DNA of 64,000 bases from assembly GCA_026419785.1 (NCBI GenBank), contig JAODTK010000965.1, positions 248,001-312,000 on the forward strand, read 5' to 3'. Position numbers and translations under genes: made by a program. Of this stretch, positions 37,961 through 51,478 are shown in pieces. Origin of the DNA: Sclerodactyla briareus. Lineage: Eukaryota > Echinodermata > Holothuroidea > Dendrochirotida > Sclerodactylidae. The notes under the pieces were generated by a model. It was not told the DNA's origin, did no database searches, and worked only from the letters and a program-made list of their open reading frames with translations. How positions within the stretch are numbered: the first letter of the stretch is position 1; each line of letters starts with the position of its first letter.

Positions 37961-40751
37961 GTCTTGCCTTATCTCTCCCAAATTGTATCATTTTATACAC
38001 TGGAAAAAAAATGGGGGGGGGGGGGGTTTTTTAGTATTTCCTGCCCCAATTCGATTTCGATTCTAGAGGCGGCGCGTAGATTTATTCGTACGCCTAGATT
38101 GAGCATTCGTTTTATGCCTTAAAGAGTACCCGAATTCTGGTGAATTCCATTGAAGTACTTCCAGAGAGACGGCACAGTTTTTTCAATTTTCTGTGTTTTC
38201 AACTTAAATCGTTTTGCACTAGACCGTATGTCTTCGGTCACGAAGAAAATAAGAATTATCAAATCACATATTTGGTTGAGAACGCTCATATTCAGCAGCT
38301 CCTGCCTCTCACCCTCTGCAAAAACACAATTTCAAACGCGAGAGATACCCCCTCTCCCCCGTAGACCCTCCATGACGCCGATCAGTCATGCGTTGCGCCT
38401 CCTATAAACGAAAAAAACAGTTGGCTTAGGGCTTGTTTAGTATCCGCCACACACAAACCCAGAAGGTACATATCTGACTGTACCCTGCCAAGCTTTTCAT
38501 AAGGTTCAAGACTTGAAACCTTCGGTAGAGAATATTTCGAAGAATGTTTGTTTTTTGCTGTTACCATCAACACGTTTATAACCTGATACTTAGCTATGCG
38601 CCGCAATTGAATTAGAGATTAAATCATTCAACATCATTTAACAACATAGATCGCCATGGTGTAAAATTATCGCATCAGAAGAAATACCGATTCATACATG
38701 ACAATTAACTAACTGTATATCTGTCTGTTGAGACAGGGAAAAGTATATGCCTCCTCTTCGAAAAACCAGATATGATTGTGGGAAATGCTGGAACTACGAG
38801 TCGTGCCCGTGGACAATTTTCCATTACACTTATTCAATCTCAAGCGGATCCATTTGCAGGATTGGTGTCAGGAGCGAGACACATGTGTGCCCGTGTGCCT
38901 GTGTACCAGAAGTGTTAGCAAGTGGATACAATGTACAGATACACTAATATTATAAGACATTCATAAATACCACGTGACCTATGTATGTAATGTTTATTGT
39001 GTAAAAGTGAATAATAACTGGTTACAATATCATTAAAACACGGCTGGAGGTGACACCAGTACAATTTGGGAAAACTTGAAATGAAGATCAACGGAATTTC
39101 CAGTTTTCACTGTGTGCGATTTGCGTACAATAAACAGGACCTATATTCGCCAGTACGTATTCTCTTGCGTTGAGCGTTACGTATCCCAATTCAGATTATG
39201 GGCCTGGCTCGGAATTTGACGAAAATAATTAACTTATAATAGGCCCATATAGAATTCATCACCTTTCATTTGGGCATAATTAAGATTATTAGCCCTAACA
39301 CCCACCTGAAATTCTCCCGATGATGACACTCGGTAGAAATATGGTACATGCAGTCTAAAATGCCCGGAGTCTAAAGTCCTGGGTAGAAAGACAAACTTGG
39401 GTGGATATTGCTGCGAAAAAAGACTGGCCTGATCTACGCCCTCTCGCAATTTGGTAGAAAGGAGCTAGCAATGTCTAACATGACAAGTTAAGAGAATGCA
39501 CTTGGTCGAGACTATTGAAGACTATAAGCAACAGTATGGTATAGACGCGCGCAGGTGGGACTATAACTTCAATAGTTTCACCCAGATAAGTCAACACTAT
39601 TTCACAAACAACGACCAATCGTCTTCAAATATACGATCATGTGATGCATATATCACGAATTGTAATATGTTATTGGTCCTCTAAATTTGTACTTTTCAAT
39701 TAACTCAAATTTCCCGTCTCATTCCCGGTCATATCACGCAGTCTGTTTAGACATCCACTGCACTCGAATGAGACTGACTCAATCCAGGCTAGCTAGCTAG
39801 CTAACTGGCTTTATTCAATTGTGCGTACGTAGCCTGGGTACTGTGCGCATATACTGAATTGAACTGTGCCTCTTGGCCTGACCGTCGTGGCCTATACATG
39901 TAACGTGCAGTATGCGAGGATTTTTCAGCGATATTGTGTTGTTGCAAAACACAATATAGGCCAATGCACTATGTGTGGTCAGTTTTATTTTTCGATATTC
40001 AATATAATAGTCGTTATCCCTCTATAGTTTCAATAAACGAGACTGAACTATCAATGATGGATAATTTTTCGAATTTTTCCGCGAAAAAGAATTGAAAATT
40101 TATAAATGGGGACAATAATGACATAGGCTACTTCGAGCTTTCGCTTTCGAGTTATAACCGGTTTGACGTCATAATAAAAATCACGATCTCATTTCCGACC
40201 TCCTCTCATGAAGTTATCGCGGGATTTTGAATATGACAGAGCCCTCGTCTCTGTTCATCTGTTCATTATTCCCGAAAAATCTTCGGTAAAAGCCGAGTTC
40301 CACCTATTCAATTCAACAAGGCCATAAATCGTCCAACAGAAATATACGCTCTTGGAGAAGAGATTGCATTGCAATCAGATTTGAAGCAATAACTTATTCT
40401 ATATCAGCTTGACTGACTGAGGCAATTTTGCAAGTTGATTTCCGTGTCCAATTAATAATCCTATTTTTTCAACTTTGTGGAAGGTTGATGAATTATCGCA
40501 TGTTGGATCGGCACAAGCGGACTTGACCCAATCTTCATGCCTCTTCGGGAAATTAGACATCCACATTCCGAATACCCAGTAGCGTCGAGCTTTATGTCCC
40601 TATAATATATGTAATATCCAGGTCACTGTTTTGCCGTGTGCGCATGCTCACTAACAATATTCGGGAGTAGCAAACATGACAAATGGGATAACTACACAAT
40701 CACACATTCAAGAGCGCAACTCCTCGTTGAAAGTTGGTTCAGTACATACAA
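37961..40751. other. unassigned DNA with a G15 run
   Basis: A run of 15 G sits at about 38012-38026. No gene is recognised with confidence. A 71-codon minus-strand frame at 39234-39449 is considered under the rejected items. Confidence 0.4.
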
Positions 40752-40905
40752 ACATACATACATACATACATACATACATACATACATACATACATACATA
40801 CATACATACATACATACATACATACATACAGGCGCAAACTACACATCGCCCGCCTAAGGGGAACCAGTCAGGTACTTGTTAGCGCTGTGGGGGGGGGGGG
40901 GGGGG
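40752..40905. repeat. (CATA)n microsatellite followed by G17
   Basis: About 79 bp of uninterrupted cata units, then 58 bases, then a run of 17 G at 40889-40905. Three overlapping Tyr/Ile/His/Thr frames here are artefacts of the repeat. cgtacatacatacat near 41081 is a small echo. Confidence 0.97.
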
Positions 40906-43900
40906 ATTGCGCCCAGCGAGAGTTGGTCACCCAGTGAGCAGCAAGGCGTGACAGCATAGCTCTTCATAAGGAGATGTTCGCGGAAGCCTATTGCTGAGTT
41001 TTTATGTTAATTCACGTGCAATCGAGAGAAGCCTGGGGTCGGGCCGTCCTCTTAATTACGCAGTAGGTAGTCGCTGTGCGTACATACATACATCGCATTG
41101 ATACTTTAGTTTAGAAGAAAGGAATTGAAAAGAAGTGACAAACAATTTACAGCTTTGATATCCCAACATTTAAATTCACGCAGCAACACCAATTAAAAAA
41201 ATAATAAAAAACGAGGCGTTTGGAGTCGTTTCTATTCCTGAACAGAAGGGATTGCCAAATGGCCAAAATACTCCCTGACGCTTTTTTTCGATGCATGAAG
41301 CGCAGGCTACGCTTTCTATACGCTGTTTTACACTTTCAGCATGAAGGTTGTACAGCGGTAATAACCCGATAATAATCCCGATAACCCGATAATCAGGTGT
41401 GTGAACACCATTTGATTTCCATCATTGTTTCATTGAGAGCGATGTATTAACGGGCACAGGTGTATGTACTTTCGCGTCAATCGGGGGAGGGTGAGTGGCA
41501 GTGATGCACATATATAGGGCTGATGCATGCCGAATGAAAGGAATCCACAAAATGGCTTTGATGCGCTTGCACGTTAGTACTGACACTAAATAAATTGGCT
41601 TATAACTTAATCCTAATGAGACGTCAGTTGGGAAGCCCATCCGTCTGATACAGAAATGCCTATATCAAGGACTACCCAATGCGGTATGCTACTACGATAA
41701 CTATTCAAAGTAGTAATTTATTTCATTATCACGTGTTCCCCCTTTCCCTCCACTTCCTAATTGTCAGGCCAACCTTTTGCTTGATATGCATCCAAATGGT
41801 ACAGGAATTTGGATCCGCCCATATGGCCAATTATTCCTGATATTCATATCAGACACTTACATAACAGCTTCCTCATTTGTGTTGACAAAGTTGTAGTGGT
41901 ATCGCAACCACTCACCGCCCTAGATTTTGCCCGGACACCAACCAAAACGCTACACCACAACAAACATGTTCCTAGCTTATCATAAGTACGCATTTTTAAC
42001 AACTGAAACTGAACAACAATTTAGCTACATTTATGAGAACTATTTAATAGATATTTTTTACTATCATCTGTGCGTAGTTCGTGGAAATTTCGTTCCCCGG
42101 GGGCCCATGAAAATGTTCCGAATAAACCTCGGGTCTATATGTGAAACAAGATTTGAACAATTAAATTTCCGTCTTACCAAGTAATCTGCTGGATCCTCTC
42201 ATAATCTTAGTTTAGTATTTTTCATTAAGGCGGTCTAGAGCAATTTCCTATAGACATTATAGGGGTGATGTCCGGTATCGGTGTACTGTGTATTAATAAT
42301 CTGCTTGTTGAAAGGAATACAGCGTTCCAATTCAGACAGCCAGTCAGTGTTTAATGACATATTGTCATTATATGACCTTTGGGCTATGTCATTATGATCA
42401 GGTACCCGAAACACCAATCAGAAGCGGGGGTGGAGAAGGGGAGGGGAGGTAGGAAAAACTGCTTGGATCTCAAAAGCGTCGTCCAAATTTCAATCAAGTC
42501 ACCATTTTGTAACCATTTCGTTGGAAACGCGGAGATTCGAATGGAAGTTTGGAAAATCCAGGCCACTCGTTTTAACAAGTTCACTGCTCAAGCATGCAAG
42601 GGTCACTCTTACGCTTTGTTCAAATGGGGATCCATGTCTCTTCGAACTATTGACCGCATTCATTCCAATAGGAGCTCAGGGTCCATTCGAACCCATTGTA
42701 CGTCGCCAAATTAGTGATTTCTGTGTCATATAGAAATACAGAGTGTGAATAAATTGTTGAGAATATATACATCTTATACTATCAGACAACCATTAATTAG
42801 GAGCCTTGAATTTTTTGTTTTTTTTGTTTAAAAAAACAGTGAATGCAGTTAGTTTCCTTTCATTATTTCTGTAGTGAAGATTCCCCCCATAGCGATCCCC
42901 CCATAGCGATATCGTTACGCTTATTTTCAAACTGTCACCCACTATCTGAAAACGAACAATGCATCTCATGTTTTGGTTGTTACTGTGATAAGTAAGGGGG
43001 GAAATCGGTAACGTTTTGTGTTGGCGTAGTCTCATTTTCGGCAGGGGAGTTGCCATTTCCCTCGTGACACAATCATCTCATTAAAATGTAACCGAACAGG
43101 CTTATTGTCCACCGAGATGCAAATCACCCACTTCCTGTCTTCATACTAAGTATATCTCGGAACCGTGCATTAACTCCAAAATACCGAGTGCAAGCTTTCA
43201 AAAAACTCATTTGTATACAGAGCATCTATTTTCATTCAACATAATACTTTTGAACGACTTTCATTTATGGTACCTATTTCCACATATTCTCTTTAAATAT
43301 CGGTTACTAACTCATAACTTTTATGGTTTTTATAAATGTATTATTTTTGGATGTTCATAATTTCCTATTTATGAGTTGTAATTTTGCATATATCTGGAAT
43401 AAACAACTGAAACTGGAACTGTTCGATTACCCGTTGGTACTAGACAACTTGATCATATGCGTGACCTAACCTAGTAAGGGACAATGGCGAAAATCTGTGA
43501 ACGAATTCCTTACCAAACGTTCCTCGCACCAATATGCTCTAAGTAGTCGGGTAACTGAGGGTGCGGTTCATTACCTTGGTGGCGCAGGATTTCCCCGACG
43601 GGGGGTCCGATTTCTCTCGACGGGGGGTCCCAGTTCCCCGACGAGCCTCACCCACCCCCTAGTCATGTCAAACCTGCATTTTTTTTAAAAAAAACATTTT
43701 TAACATTTTTCAAAGGAAAATGAACGAAAAACAACACACAATTGTTGGAGGGCATTGTTCACTCTCAACATCCCACGCAATCAGCGCTCATATAGTAGAA
43801 TACGGCTGGTATTCTCGATAACTGCACCGAAATTACCAGGGTACTGGGAGCATTACACACCACGTAACACAAAGGCATAACAGTGATAAGACGGTCATAA

Positions 43901-44941
43901 CGATCCTCCCCAACAAATGTGTAACGTTAATCTCTGCAGGGACATTTCGAAGGTATCCATAGTTTGTGCATCCTATAATACATGCCTCGAACAGTCTGTA
44001 GGAAGATGGATGGGTGTATACGCTTGATCTTAAACTTGAGCGAGGACCTTGGGCGATATAAAAAGATATAAGGCGAAAATGGTCATTCTTATATAGCAAT
44101 TTTCCCATATAGCAATTTTTCCCATAAAATACACCGCGAAAAGGTGAGATTGGAATATGTCCATGGCCGCAACGTGACTGTTATATCGTTTTATTTACAC
44201 AATAACAATCGATATAAATGAGCCAGGTAGTTCCTTAAATTGAAAGCGGGGGCGCTTTCAAACTGGCGAAGAAACTCGCGAAACATGGATACCTCTCATC
44301 ACAATACACGCGTATAACGAATAGATATGCGCAAAGATAGTCCTTTAACTTCATCACCGCCCCATCATCTGAGCCCCGCCTCCGAGCACCCTGATATTAG
44401 ACACACCTGTCCTGCGAGCGGTCATATCCGGATGCTAGAAGTGAGGGCGTCATGAAGGAATTAGACTTCGCCTCAGCCCCACAGCGATCGTCTGGAAGCA
44501 CGATGAGCTAAACCCCGTATTTCCTCTGACCCAGACAATCGCCCGAAACCAGAAGCCAGTGCCCTAATGACTCCTTATGCTAGCCCAGGCTTCTATCTAA
44601 CCCAGTCACGCACGATTCGAACCACTGTCGAGGTGAAAAGGGTGTATCCGAAAATCCACCAAAGACACAGTATATTCGATTTCCAACTGGATGGTCCGTG
44701 AGTAATGTCAGACCCCATAAATCTCCTTGGACCCTCCGCAAATAAACTGCAATCTGTGCCACTCGGCACCCTCATCCATAACCCGCTTGAACACAGTTGT
44801 TAAAATGTATAGGAGCCAGTGTGGAAACCGTCTACCCCTGAACCAAGACCGACAACATAATTTACAGGACCTATACCAGGGATGGAGATATCGAGGCACC
44901 CACGCTGCTCAAGAAACATATGTCATCAATATCATGCATCC
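40906..44941. other. unassigned DNA
   Basis: No gene is recognised. ccccccatagcgat is tandemly doubled at about 42884-42910. cgacggggggtcc occurs twice at 43597-43632. An aataaacaactgaaactgga end at about 43398 resembles a retroelement or transcript 3' end, but no coding sequence is visible upstream. Confidence 0.4.
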
Positions 44942-45445
44942 TCAATGCCTATCCGTGACTATCGTAGTGTCGTTCGCGCGCTTGCGGAGGACTACGATCA
45001 CTCGTCTCCACTTGGACCTGTCCTTCACCGCCTTACAAAAGTTCATTTGGTCTACTCCTTGATGTTGCCTCCCATCTCTTTCTCCTGCCTGTTCCTTTGA
45101 GTATTGTCCAGCAAGGCCAGTCGATCGTTAAACATACCAAACCACCTCAGCTTCCGTTTCTTTACACTTATTATCAGTCCATCATGGAACCATTACCCGA
45201 TGAGCTTTCTGTGGACTTCCTCGTTCTTCGCATGTACAGCATGCGAGATGCCCAAGATCTTTCTGGCAGCACTTCATCTCCATGATAACAAAAATCTTTT
45301 TGGAGCTCTTAACAGAGGGACACGGAGCACAGCAAAGCGATCCACAGAAACTGATGGGTTTGGCAGTTGGAGAGCTGAGTATGCTAGCGCTTTTGAAAAT
45401 CCGTGTTTGATATGATCCTATAGCAAAGATCTTGACAGTCACTCA
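44942..45445 (-). mobile_element. non-LTR retrotransposon 3' coding end, broken
   Basis: The minus strand encodes the C-terminus of a LINE reverse transcriptase in shifting frames. In order: KTRIFKS near 45410, EMKCCQK/RKILGISHAVHAKNEE (about 45215-45275), VKKRKLRWFG (about 45135-45165), WTILKGTGRRKRWE (about 45070-45115) and VDQMNFCKAVKDRSKW (about 45010-45057). The last frame ends at a TGA at 44942. The KRKLRWFGHV and GR.RKRWE..IKEW blocks are characteristic of the tail of many LINE polyproteins, but the clade is not resolved from this piece. The catalytic palm is absent. Frameshifts between almost every block make it non-functional. Confidence 0.85.
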
Positions 45446-45654
45446 GGGCAAGTGCGCCATACCTTAGGCATTCTAGCTCTGACACAACTTTCCTCTTCCA
45501 GATGGGATCAAGCCCTTTTTCCCTCGGTTATTCCAGGTGACCCCAACTGGTTCTCTAATAGAGCGTAAAGAACTGAGTAATCCCGCTCAGTACCCTCCGC
45601 CAAAGCCCCCTGGATGCATCCGTAGAAGCCGTGGTGTAGTATCGTTAGACCAAC

Positions 45655-45755
45655 TACTTGGTGCGCCGCTCAGCCGCAGGATCGTGAAACATGACCAAAC
45701 CACCTCGTACTTCCGTTTCTTACACATTTTTTTTTTTTTTTTTTTTTTATGAGGC
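45655..45755 (-). mobile_element. second fragment of the same LINE family
   Basis: The minus strand reads KKRK and then, one frame over, RWFGHVSRSCG followed by TGA (about 45665-45715). It is homologous to 45105-45165 at the DNA level (accaaaccacctc, cttccgtttctt). It abuts a run of about 21 T on the plus strand (about 45729-45749). It is either a separate insertion or an internal duplication of the LINE at 44942. Confidence 0.75.
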
Positions 45756-48085
45756 AGGCATCATGGGAACGCAATGCACGCTGAAGAAGTGTAGCGACAG
45801 CGGTGGGCCACTCCAGGTTTTACGCGAACATCTTCACGCCAGAACCAGAATTATAGGTATGGCCACTAATGCTGATGCATGATAATTGGGGACGTCTACT
45901 ATTGTAAGAGAGATTCTCTATGCTCTGAACTGCCGCGGCGATGGGAGAGAGCGTCAGGAGAATTCCTCTAGAATTCTTCAAATTCTCAATTACCGAAATG
46001 TACTTGGCCTAGTAAACGATTAGGGGTATCACCCCTTCTGGACACATTCCGGACGGGATCGCCATCCCTTGTGGCAGCCAAATGACTCGACCCTTTGACC
46101 CCATCTAGAAACCGCACGAGGTAACAATGTACGTGAGGCTCGAAATTAGTCCTTTAATATACGTTGTGCCATGACCGTGGAGTTACCCCGACGTCTCCCT
46201 GGGGACATCCATATTCTTTAATACAGATTCTATACCATTTCTTCTTCCCCAACTATGCCTGTATCCGCCTTCTACAATTGTCCGCCAGCTGATTAGTGTT
46301 TTCTGTACAGGGGCGGGGTCTTTTGGGGGCGTGTTTGGCCGAAGCAGCCTTTCCTTCAATCAGTTTCATATTTAAGAGCAGCAGTTCTGACTTTCGTCAC
46401 CAAAATCATTTGTCTTTGGACTATAACAATTTTGAGAAGATTCCTTGTTAATTCGACCAAAAATAGTGGGGAGATTCCGGAAATTTTCAATATTTTTTCC
46501 AATATTTCCGTCTAACTTATAACCTTTGGACCGTCCAGTTTAGGGGCGACAGGTATGAAATCTTCTTTTAATTAGGATTATGTTGGGATTTTGTGGGTAT
46601 CACTTCATAATTTTTGAATAGAAAAACAAAAAAAAAATAATGTTTCAGTAATTCGACTCTGCATGCACCCACACTATGAGCATTTTGAGCGTCCTGGCGT
46701 CTATGAGCAAAACTATGTTTGTTTCATGTTTTCAGGAATAGAAGTTTCGGCTGTATAATTACAGCAATGGTAGTAATGAAATGTGTGAAAATGCGGCTGA
46801 ACTGGGGCACCCCATATTGACTTCATCCATTTTTCCGACAGGAGTTCAGTAAATACAATTGGATAGATGTGAGTAAACATCTTGACCTTCCTGTTGAGTA
46901 AAAAATTTTGGTACTGAATCACCACACATTGTCCATATTTCGATGATATGCCTTGACTATGCTATATACCGTTTTCCGGATCTTCTAATTAGACGTCATG
47001 CTTCCGTGCTTGCCTCCGCTCAGTGGCGCTCCTTTTAGGATGCTGCGGTATGCATTCATCTTCACAAATGTCAACTCGGTAACCATTAAATAATTTCCCC
47101 CCGGCCTAGCTCCGATATCTAAATTGCTAAAAATATTAAGCAACTTCCGTTTGCAAACGACCTCGATACTTCACAGTGAACGGAAATACACGAAACCATA
47201 GTAGTATATTCAAAAATAAAATACAACGTTTCTCAGACTACAGAATAGTTCGACTGTAAACACAAATTAGTCTGTTCAACAACCGTCTCGCGTAGGGCGT
47301 ATCCGGGCCGTTATCAGTCGTGGGTAGGAGGGGGAAAAGCGCAATTCTTCCAGTGACATCTTATTCCGGATTCTCCCCAGCCGCATCCTGGATTGTTAGA
47401 TGATAAGATGAACCCTCGATGTCAACGCTTGCCTTCACACCCCCCCCATCGGACATCTCGACGGGTCGCGCGTACGAGACCACGCGACTTGGCTGTAGCG
47501 GTCGGTGTGTAAGCTGTCGCTACGCTTGATTTTTTTTCCTCACGTAGGTCATCCTGAATAAACCAAGGCCAATTGACATAAATTCATCCACAATCAACTC
47601 AAATTTGACACTAATTGGCCTCCAACAATTATCGACTGGTACAGGTCAATGCTTGAGCTGCCCCGTACTAGCGAATCCCTTTGGGGCCATTCACAGGTCA
47701 GTTGATTCAAGATTTATAGCTTTAATTAGTGAGAGCTGCTGTCTATTTAATTACAATTAACCTACAGGTGAACTCACTTCATATATTCATTATTTTACCA
47801 CTGCTCCCCATTGGGTTGTATCATATCGGAGGCGCGCAGTCCTTCTGCTGGAGGCATTTCCCAAGACATGCAACGATTACATGAAGGTATTATTGCCCTT
47901 GGACTTTTGCATAGATTCGGACCCACTGAGAGTGGCGCTATTTCATAACTTTCGTTTCTCACTGCTTTACTAAACTACAGTGGTCTGTTCGTCCTTACTA
48001 AGACTTTACAACTGTTACAAGTTATAATACTTTGTGTCAACAGTCATAAAAGTAAACTTGATCGTTCGACGCTGCACGAACCGTT
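45756..48085. other. unassigned DNA
   Basis: No gene is recognised. ggccaatt at about 47569 and aattggcc at about 47614 form a short inverted pair. Confidence 0.4.
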
Positions 48086-48310
48086 TTGCACACATTTTTT
48101 CGAAACTCCCCTGACGAACTTACACCTACATCTTACAGCACAAAACAATTTTCTTCCAAAATACGTACTGAAAAATGGGATGAATTAGTTCAATTTTCGA
48201 AAATGGGTGACAGTTTTAAGAACAATACCGTCTCGCCTTTATTCGAAGGCTCGTCTATCCTCCCGCACTGCTTGTTAGTGGTGCCTTGCAGCAGTGAACA
48301 GGCTTATTAG
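48086..48310 (+). mobile_element. possible hAT-type transposase C-terminal fragment
   Basis: A 74-codon frame contains KWDELVQFSKMGDSF, then SILPHCLLVVPCSSEQAYS. The layout of a W-x-L region, a LPH phrase, and a cysteine/serine phrase ending near an aromatic residue resembles the C-terminal dimerisation segment of hAT transposases (LPHSNA..ERVFS). The similarity is weak and the expected Arg-Val-Phe-Ser end is absent. No terminal inverted repeats or 8-bp target duplication were found. It could be chance or another family. Confidence 0.3.
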
Positions 48311-49289
48311 TATGCACATGCCATGTCAATTTCCCCCTGGTTTCCTGCTCCTGGTAAGTTTCACTAGTAGTGCCCAGATTTTCCCCCGTTTATGGTACGC
48401 CGTGAAGGGCGCTTCCACACTTGTTTGGGAGGGAAGGAGTGAGGGGGATAGTACCCAGCAACGATTCGTTCGATTGGTATAACCAACCTGAAATCTGTCC
48501 CTGGGCGGGCCTTCCATACATCACCCAATGTTCTGTGGAATCTGTGACTGTTACTCATCCATACGAGATGAATAAAAGTTGCTGCCTGACCACAAGGCGG
48601 TCCACTGATCATCACACAAATAGCAGAGCTGTTCAAATATGCATAATCTTTTGCTCTTCGTCCAGATGGGTTCCATTGACTTCGTCAACAGTGCTCAAGG
48701 GCACATGGTTCCTTTTCTAAGTTTGTTATTGTTGGGAAGTATACTTCCCATATAGTTTTTATCATCACCGAAAAGAGGCATTTTTTCAAGGGGAATGGTC
48801 TCCAATGCCAGTAAAATTAAGTGTCAAAGTGGCGATAACTTCACAAAGTTACAAGCGTGCGTGAGGGTTGTGTAACTGCCATGTTGGTCAGTTGATTTGT
48901 CTCGACAAGATATTGTTACCCCCCCCCCGACAAAAATGTACAATGTTTGTGTTTTTTTCGATTGGTACCCTCGATACATGCAGGGTGTCGCAAAAATATC
49001 GCCCATATCGCAGTCACTGGGATTGGTTGCAGCGAATATGGTTCGATTTTGGCAGTTTTCTATCCATACGTTGACCTTGAATTACATTGCAGTTTTAACG
49101 GTCTCTATTTAAATTAAGTCACACACGATACCTCATTGTGTTCCTTAAACATCGGCCATTTAAACACAGTCACTGCAGTTATTGCAAAAAATGTCGTTAT
49201 TTGACAGTGTTTTGTCCATTGAAGACCTTGGATAAACCTTTTTATGACACTTTCTGTGATGACATGCACTGTACGTGTTCCAACATATC
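48311..49289. other. unassigned DNA
   Basis: Overlapping frames of 90 and 99 codons at 48364-48720 run on opposite strands without a known motif. A C run lies near 48920. Confidence 0.4.
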
Positions 49290-49515
49290 AGCATATCCGT
49301 GAACACAGTTTATTCTTACAAATTGTATAATTTGGCAGCTTCCAGTCCATAATACTTAGTGATCTGAATGATATTCGATATAAGCGTTTTTAAAAGAAAT
49401 TTCCACTCGACGACACAGTTTATTTTACAAATGTATAATTTCAGCTTCAGTCCATAAGAATTGATTGCATCTGACTGACATTTGATGATATAACGTTTTA
49501 ATAAATGTATCCACG
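49290..49515. repeat. tandem duplication of about 115 bp
   Basis: The phrases acacagtttatt, ttacaaat(t)gtataattt, cagcttc(c)agtccataa and gatataa(g)cgtttt(t)aa occur in the same order at about 49298-49395 and 49415-49500. Confidence 0.8.
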
Positions 49516-50699
49516 CGATTTGAATGAACTGTGGCCCAAAACTCAGCCATAGTCAAACACAGCCGACTGCAAGTTTTGGTGGCAGAGAACTGTTTTATCA
49601 CCAGTTTCCTGGCCATAGTGACTTCGAATGACCTCTGATGACTATAGCAGTTTTTATGAAAGATCTGGCCTTCGCTGACAAGTGAAATGAGCCAAATCAT
49701 GGCTCATTCTGATCGAGAGGTGACAATGACATCTGAAAATGCACCACGAATACCTCGTTTTCTTTTCCCGGAACCAGTAAAGAACACCGGACGGGTCAAG
49801 TCATACACATGCGCCTCAACGAATGGTGACCTCTCAACGTTGGCAGACATTTGGCTTCTAATGTATTTGCCAGAAGTCACTAAGTTTTTAGCCCCATAAG
49901 CGACCTTAGTTAAAATGACCATTTCAAATCATACCTACACCGTTTCTGACTAGTCTCATTGTCGTTTCAACCATTTCAGTTCTTGGCCATGTACTTACTC
50001 ACTTCTGGTGGCCCCAGGCCCAGGAACCCCAAACAATAGCCAGCACATCCTCACCATGCACAGGCACATAAAGATGTTGAACAGCAGAGACAATCATTTC
50101 CGACAGACAGACATACAATAACATATTTCAATACCAATTTGTATTGTCATATTACTGTAAAGGGCCAAGGACTTGGTGGGGGTGAATGAAGTGGCAAGAC
50201 CCCGCACCTTTCATATATGGCCTGCGCATCCACACATGTCCTCCTACACACGAAAAGTTCTTCCCTTTACGGCTTTATGGACCCCTCCTAGTTCATCATT
50301 GAATGAGCCCTAATCAAACATCCACAATCACATACATAGACTCCTCGCCTGGCTATATCCTACACGCGAAGCCATATCACGGAATCATAGAAACGATTTA
50401 AATGTGTATTGTGTCTAAGCCCGACATGTGAGAAAAAAAAATTTACCAACGCGCAGCACATAATGCGAAGAAATCAAACGCGTGGTTCATGATACTGCAA
50501 GTCTCGCTTTTTTGGGCGATCAGTGGTTGTTTTATTTTGCCTGTTAGTATGTTCCAACCACGCTGATCTAAGAAGGGGGGGGGGTTCGAGGAGACAGTGG
50601 ATATAATGCCCACCCCTAAGTGTGCTACCTATAAAAATTTCCATGACCAATTCCAAATTCTTTCGGTCTGTATTGTTGACCATGGTCACCAGTTACTTT
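49516..50699. other. unassigned DNA
   Basis: A 91-codon minus-strand frame (49425-49700) overlaps the duplication and shows no recognisable domain. Nothing else is seen. Confidence 0.4.
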
Positions 50700-51010
50700 A
50701 TAAACTATTAGATTGCAGGAGCACGGTGGACTCACTCAATACGTTTCATGACAGACTCTAATTACTCCGATTTTTAAAAAAGATGGGAAAGGTAGACCAT
50801 ACGCACATTTCATGAAAATCGAACATCGAACATCTACTGTAATCCTGTATACCTGTGCGCCAAACCAAATCACAAAACTGCGGTCGTCCCGAATCTTGCT
50901 AACCAGCTTAACGATAAATTTACTTATACTCATATAAATACTTAATATAAAGTACTCATTTAGTGACTTTGCGTCCAAAATCTCATTCAGATTGTGGTCA
51001 CCCAACCCCG
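50700..51010. repeat. dispersed repeat F, copy 1
   Basis: It matches 59400-59640: aatcctgta.accTgtgcGcCAAA phrases, aatcttgctaac(c/a)agc, an AT-rich block and agtgacttt(c)g(c/t)g(t/c)ccaaaatc followed by cagattgtgg/cagactgg. Confidence 0.65.
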
Positions 51011-51478
51011 TATATTAGGAGAGGTGGTGTTAGACATGTATGCATATCTGACACATATTATTGCACAGGCCAGGATGGTAAGCCCATTACAATTAACACC
51101 TTTAAAGCGAAGAGCTTTCACAGGTCGTTAACAATGGCCATACGTCCAGTCTGGGTAAAGGATGTGACCAGTTTGTTTGATATTTCTGAAATTACACGTC
51201 CTATGAGACCTGTAACACCAGAATTCTATTGACTTCTTAGCTGGCATGAAAATCCTTCTGTTTTTTGCAGGGTGGATGATTCGGGGTCTTGCATCCGACT
51301 TGTCATTCCTTCAGGATTTTCGTTTTATTTTGGGTTATAAACCATGCTTGCAATTACATTCTGAATTGACATTCCGAAAACGTTAGGTTGCATAAATAAA
51401 TAAAAAAATAATCAATAGGACAAGAGAATGGTTCGAATGACATCTGCAGTATTGATTATACAAAGCATTTTAAAGTAC
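51011..51478. other. unassigned DNA with an A-rich retroposon-like end
   Basis: A plus-strand frame of 89 codons starting at 50963 shows no recognisable domain. A cataaataaataaaaaaata stretch near 51391 looks like a transcript or retroposon 3' end. Confidence 0.3.

Noticed and set aside
39234-39449. Minus-strand frame with FVFLPRTLDSGHFRLHVPYF and a cag/gtgggt donor at 39306
   Set aside because: The donor is good but the acceptor is poor and no neighbouring exon or family is recognised, so it is kept only as a note.
40636-40937. Three overlapping frames rich in Tyr, Ile, His and Thr
   Set aside because: They are translations of the (CATA)n microsatellite in three frames.
44610-44640. B-box-like ggttcgaatcgtg on the minus strand
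   Set aside because: No A box at the right distance upstream and no foldable tRNA.
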